Source: CAYLJO01 sp964383905
Lineage (GTDB): Bacteria; Acidobacteriota; Blastocatellia; Pyrinomonadales; Pyrinomonadaceae
Direction of reading: 5' to 3'
DNA: 27,809 nucleotides
NCBI GenBank assembly: GCA_964383905.1
Contig: CAYLJO010000067.1
Span: forward strand, 1 to 27,809
Positions 24,942-27,809 of this stretch are shown here, piece by piece; within the stretch, counting starts at the first letter, position 1, and each line of letters opens with the position of its first letter. A model generated the notes under the pieces. It saw only the letters and a program-made list of their open reading frames with translations, was not told the origin of the DNA and searched no databases. Both the position numbers and the translations under genes were made by a program.

Positions 24942-25490
24942 ATGTCCGCTTATCTCACAACGCTAATAGGGCTGTTTGCCTTCGCCGAGGGCGGTCCGCC
25001 CTGGTGGAACTATCCGGGCTTTGAGCTCTGGAAGTTTTTCAACCTCTTCCTTTTTGTCGGTTTGATGATCTACATCTTGCGCCGCCCGCTCGGCGAAGCT
25101 CTACGCGCCCGCCGCGAAGGAATACGCCGCGATTTAATGCGCGCGCAGGAGGAGCGCAACGCCGCGCTCGCCAAGTTGGAAGAGGTCGAGGGGCGGCTGG
25201 CGAACCTCGACGCGGAGGTTGCCGCCATCCGCGAACAAGCTAACAAGGAGGCTGCCGAAGAGCGTGAGCGGATCCGTCTCGCCACCGAAGAGGATGCGCG
25301 GAGGCTGCGGGAGCAGGCCCAGCGAGAGATCGAAAGCGCGGGTAAAGCGGCGCGGCAGGAGCTGCGTCGCTACGCCGCCGAACAGAGCGTGCGCCTTGCG
25401 GAAGAGATGATCCGCCGCGACATGCGCCCCGAAGATGACGCCCGACTGGTAGATCTTAACGTCAAGGAGCTGGGAGGGGTCAGGCGTTGA
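24942..25490 (+). CDS. atpF: ATP synthase F0 subunit b
   Basis: The 182-aa product has a membrane helix at about residues 27-46 (ELWKFFNLFLFVGLMIYILRR) followed by about 130 residues of coiled coil. The N-terminal segment (FAEGGPPWWNYPGFELWKFFN) is the form common in acidobacterial b subunits. It dimerises, probably with the b' protein, to form the stator arm. Its TGA stop overlaps the TTG start of atpH (TTGA), indicating translational coupling. Confidence 0.93.
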   Translation: MSAYLTTLIGLFAFAEGGPPWWNYPGFELWKFFNLFLFVGLMIYILRRPLGEALRARREGIRRDLMRAQEERNAALAKLEEVEGRLANLDAEVAAIREQANKEAAEERERIRLATEEDARRLREQAQREIESAGKAARQELRRYAAEQSVRLAEEMIRRDMRPEDDARLVDLNVKELGGVRR

Positions 25491-26029
25491 GCATCCAGAC
25501 GGTGGCGCGCCGTTATGCGACGGCGCTGGCGGACGTGGTCACGGCGCGGGGTGAAGCGCGCGAAGTGCAGAGCGAGTTGTCCGCCTGGGAGCAGATGATG
25601 CAGTCGAATCCTCAGCTCCTTGAAGTCTTCAGCAACCCGACCATTCCCTACGAGCAGAAGCGTAACGTCCTGAATGCGCTCCTCGCGCGAGCGCGTGTCC
25701 GCCCGACGACGGCCAATTTCCTGCAACTTCTTTTGCAGAACCAGCGGCTCGCCGACCTCGGCGAAATTAACAGGCGTTTCGCACTGGTCCTGGATGAGCG
25801 CTCGGGCGTCGTCTCTGCCGAGGTCACGACGGCGCAGCCCGTCCCGCAAGCCTCGCAAGACGCTTTGCGCGCGAAGCTCGCTCAGTTGACGGGCAAGAAC
25901 GTGCGTTTGAGTTTCACCACCGACGAAGAACTGATCGGCGGGATGGTCGCGCGCATCGGCTCGACCATCTACGACGGCTCCGTGCGCAATCAATTGCAGC
26001 AGGTCAAGGAAAAACTGGCAGGCGGGTGA
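25487..26029 (+). CDS. atpH: ATP synthase F1 subunit delta
   Basis: This 180-aa protein has the OSCP/delta fold: an N-terminal helical domain (VARRYATALADV...) and the C-terminal signature DEELIGGMVARIGSTIYDGSVRNQL. It connects the b stalk to the alpha subunits at the top of F1. It starts at TTG, which overlaps the atpF stop and follows GGGAGGGG at 7 nt; no ATG gives a full N-terminus. The stop codon lies within a self-complementary spacer before atpA. Confidence 0.95.
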   Translation: MSIQTVARRYATALADVVTARGEAREVQSELSAWEQMMQSNPQLLEVFSNPTIPYEQKRNVLNALLARARVRPTTANFLQLLLQNQRLADLGEINRRFALVLDERSGVVSAEVTTAQPVPQASQDALRAKLAQLTGKNVRLSFTTDEELIGGMVARIGSTIYDGSVRNQLQQVKEKLAGG

Positions 26030-26083
26030 TGAATAAATACTGTCTTTAATTCATCGCTGCGGCATTCATCACTCATCATTACT
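26026..26083. repeat. Self-complementary spacer with 7-nt period before atpA
   Basis: GTGATGAAT (26026-26034) is the reverse complement of ATTCATCAC (26064-26072). The right side runs in heptamers: CATTCAT at 26063, CACTCAT at 26070, CATTACT at 26077. The atpH stop codon lies in the left arm, and the centre reads CTTTAA, as in the spacer after atpA. Confidence 0.6.
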
Positions 26084-26096
26084 AAAAGGGGATCAT

Positions 26097-27707
26097 ATGG
26101 AACCTATTAGAGCTAATGAGATCAACGATATTATTCGAAAGCAGATCGAGAACTTCGAGGCGGGTGTGACCGTCACGGAAGTCGGCACGGTCATTAAGGT
26201 CGGGGACGGCATCGCGGAAATTCACGGGCTGGAAAAGGTCATGGCCGGCGAGTTGCTGGAGTTTCCGCACGACGTGCGGGGCCTCGCCCTGAATCTGGAA
26301 GAAGATAAGGTCGGCGCCGTGCTCTTCGGCGATTTTCAGACGATCAAAGAAGGCGACCTCGTCAAGCGCACCAAGCGCATCATGGAAGTGCCTGTCGGCG
26401 ACGCGCTCATCGGCCGGGTGGTAGATGCGCTCGGCAACCCGGTTGACGACCGCGGGCCGATCATCACGGATACTCACAATACGATCGAGCGCATCGCGCC
26501 GGGCATCGTTGACCGCCAGCCCGTCAAAGAGCCCCTGCAGACCGGATTGAAGGCCATCGACTCGATGGTGCCGATCGGTCGCGGGCAGCGCGAATTGATT
26601 ATCGGCGACCGCCAGACGGGTAAGACGGCGGTCGCGGTTGATACGGTCATCAACCAGAAGGGCAAGAACGTCATCTGCATCTACGTCGCCATCGGCCAGA
26701 AGGCCTCGACGGTGGCGCAGGTCGTCAAAACCCTGCAGGACTACGGCGCGATGGACTATAGCATTGTCGTGAAGGCCACCGCGTCCGACCCGGCGGCGAT
26801 GCAATTCCTCGCGCCCTATGCCGGCGTCGCCATGGGTGAATATTTCCGCGACGGCGGGCGCCACGCGCTCACGATCTACGACGACCTCTCGAAGCAGGCG
26901 GCGGCCTACCGCGAGATCTCGCTTCTGTTGCGTCGCCCGCCGGGCCGCGAGGCGTACCCGGGCGACGTTTTCTTCCTCCACTCGCGCCTGCTCGAACGCG
27001 CCGCGAAGCTGTCCGAAGCCAAAGGCGGCGGCTCGCTGACGAGTCTGCCGGTCATCGAAACGCAGGCGGGCGACATCTCGGCGTACATCCCGACCAACGT
27101 GATTTCCATCACCGACGGTCAGATCTTTCTCGAAGCCGACCTCTTCAACAGCGGCGTTCGCCCGGCCATCAACGTCGGCAACAGCGTGTCCCGCGTCGGC
27201 GGCGCGGCGCAGATCAAAGCGATGAAGCAGGTCGCCGGGACCCTCCGCCTCGACCTCGCGCAGTTTCGCGAGCTGCAGGCTTTCGCCCAGTTCGGCTCGG
27301 ACCTCGACAAAGCCACACAGGCGCAGATCGCGCGCGGCCAGCGCCTAACGGAAATCCTCAAACAGCCCCAGTATCAACCGATGGACGTGGAAAAACAGGT
27401 GCTCGTCATCTGGGCGGCCACCAACGGTTATGTCGACGATGTGCCGGTCGAAAAAGTGCGCCGCTTCGAGGCCGAGCTCCTCCGCTTCGTGGAGAATTCG
27501 CATCCGGGTGTGCTGCAAAATATCGCCACTAAGAAGTCGCTCACGGACGACATCAAAGCCGACCTCGCGCAGGTCCTTAAAGACTTTAAAGAGCGGTGGG
27601 GCGAAGAGACGGCCGTGGCGACCCGCGAAGCCGCAGACCGTCCGTCCACGCGAACGCCCGCGCCCAGCAAGGCCGCCGCGCAGACCCCCGCCCCCGCCGG
27701 GGCATAA
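26097..27707 (+). CDS. atpA: ATP synthase F1 subunit alpha
   Basis: The 536-aa alpha subunit forms the non-catalytic nucleotide sites of F1 and supplies the arginine finger. The P-loop is G170-D-R-Q-T-G-K-T177, YDDLSKQAAAYR and GREAYPGDVFFLHSRLLERAAKL are intact, and the arginine finger is R366 in SVSRVGGAAQ. The body aligns to about residue 505. The last 30 residues (ATREAADRPSTRTPAPSKAA...) form an Ala/Pro/Thr-rich tail not present in E. coli alpha. AAGGGG lies 5 nt before the ATG. Gamma follows after a 52-nt repeat-filled spacer. Confidence 0.98.
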   Translation: MEPIRANEINDIIRKQIENFEAGVTVTEVGTVIKVGDGIAEIHGLEKVMAGELLEFPHDVRGLALNLEEDKVGAVLFGDFQTIKEGDLVKRTKRIMEVPVGDALIGRVVDALGNPVDDRGPIITDTHNTIERIAPGIVDRQPVKEPLQTGLKAIDSMVPIGRGQRELIIGDRQTGKTAVAVDTVINQKGKNVICIYVAIGQKASTVAQVVKTLQDYGAMDYSIVVKATASDPAAMQFLAPYAGVAMGEYFRDGGRHALTIYDDLSKQAAAYREISLLLRRPPGREAYPGDVFFLHSRLLERAAKLSEAKGGGSLTSLPVIETQAGDISAYIPTNVISITDGQIFLEADLFNSGVRPAINVGNSVSRVGGAAQIKAMKQVAGTLRLDLAQFRELQAFAQFGSDLDKATQAQIARGQRLTEILKQPQYQPMDVEKQVLVIWAATNGYVDDVPVEKVRRFEAELLRFVENSHPGVLQNIATKKSLTDDIKADLAQVLKDFKERWGEETAVATREAADRPSTRTPAPSKAAAQTPAPAGA

Positions 27708-27710
27708 AAA

Positions 27711-27760
27711 GCAGTCAGGAGTCAGCTTTAAACTGATCACTGACTACTGATTACTAGTTA
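27711..27760. repeat. Heptameric repeat spacer between atpA and atpG
   Basis: Two heptamers, AGTCAGG and AGTCAGC (27713, 27720), are followed by four on the opposite sense: CTGATCA, CTGACTA, CTGATTA and CTAGTTA (27733, 27740, 27747, 27754). The arms can pair imperfectly around CTTTAAA. The last base of the array is the A of the atpG start codon, and no ordinary Shine-Dalgarno sequence remains apart from AGGAG inside the left arm (27717-27721). Confidence 0.65.
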
Positions 27761-27809
27761 TGGCAAACCTGTTAGACATACGTCGCCGGATCAGGTCCGT
27801 CAAAAACAC
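27760..27809 (+). CDS. atpG: ATP synthase F1 subunit gamma, N-terminal fragment
   Basis: The first 16 codons (MANLLDIRRRIRSVKN) match the start of gamma subunits, whose N-terminal helix forms part of the rotating central shaft. The gene is cut by the window edge. Its place after atpA is the standard F1 order. Confidence 0.93.
   Translation, partial: MANLLDIRRRIRSVKN

Noticed and set aside
26082..26981. 299-codon minus-strand open frame
   Set aside because: Antisense shadow of atpA, whose P-loop and conserved blocks are unambiguous.
27711..27760. CRISPR-like repeat array
   Set aside because: The units are 7 nt without spacers, and no cas gene is present.

Overview
The window is high-GC bacterial DNA. 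It suggests an Acidobacteriota genome, most likely Blastocatellia / Pyrinomonadales. That is an inference from four things: a split F1Fo operon with paired b subunits, secreted S8 proteases with Cna-B-like repeats and a DUF4214 tail, a GxxExxY gene with flanking repeats, and many short-period intergenic repeats. I saw no rRNA, tRNA, CRISPR array, transposase or prophage.

Layout. Positions 63-540 hold a small GxxExxY (PD-(D/E)XK-like) gene enclosed by perfect 29-bp inverted repeats. Positions 575-9152 are a tightly packed four-gene envelope operon: a giant alpha-2-macroglobulin with an intact thioester motif, a six-helix membrane protein, a fusion of a penicillin-binding transpeptidase domain to a SpoIID-type lytic transglycosylase domain, and a small secreted HExxH peptidase. 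A convergent zinc-ribbon gene follows (9192-9920). Next is an AT-richer stretch with a near-consensus sigma70 promoter that drives a 1307-aa secreted subtilase (10409-14332). Positions 14689-18861 form a sugar-phosphate operon of FGGY kinase (probably gluconokinase), transketolase and RpiB, preceded by two dyads that look like operators. A lipid-kinase gene (minus strand) and a quinone oxidoreductase gene (plus strand) diverge around 19.95 kb. An M1 aminopeptidase and a short uncharacterised minus-strand ORF follow. The window ends in the ATP synthase operon (b', b, delta, alpha, start of gamma), with a good promoter just upstream.

How the genes fit together. In many Gram-negative bacteria alpha-2-macroglobulin genes sit beside pbpC (PBP1C). 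Here that place is taken by a transpeptidase-SpoIID fusion, which joins a cross-linking domain to a glycan-cutting domain in one predicted lipoprotein. The kinase, Tkt and RpiB connect gluconate or pentose uptake to the non-oxidative pentose phosphate pathway.

The most unusual layer is the repeats. One family has a 9-nt period and forms inverted pairs at gene borders (63-540, 6387-6531, 18832-18940). One arm recurs as an exact 32-bp copy and is translated in the same frame inside the signal peptides of two adjacent genes. A second family has a 7-nt period and fills the spacers around atpA.
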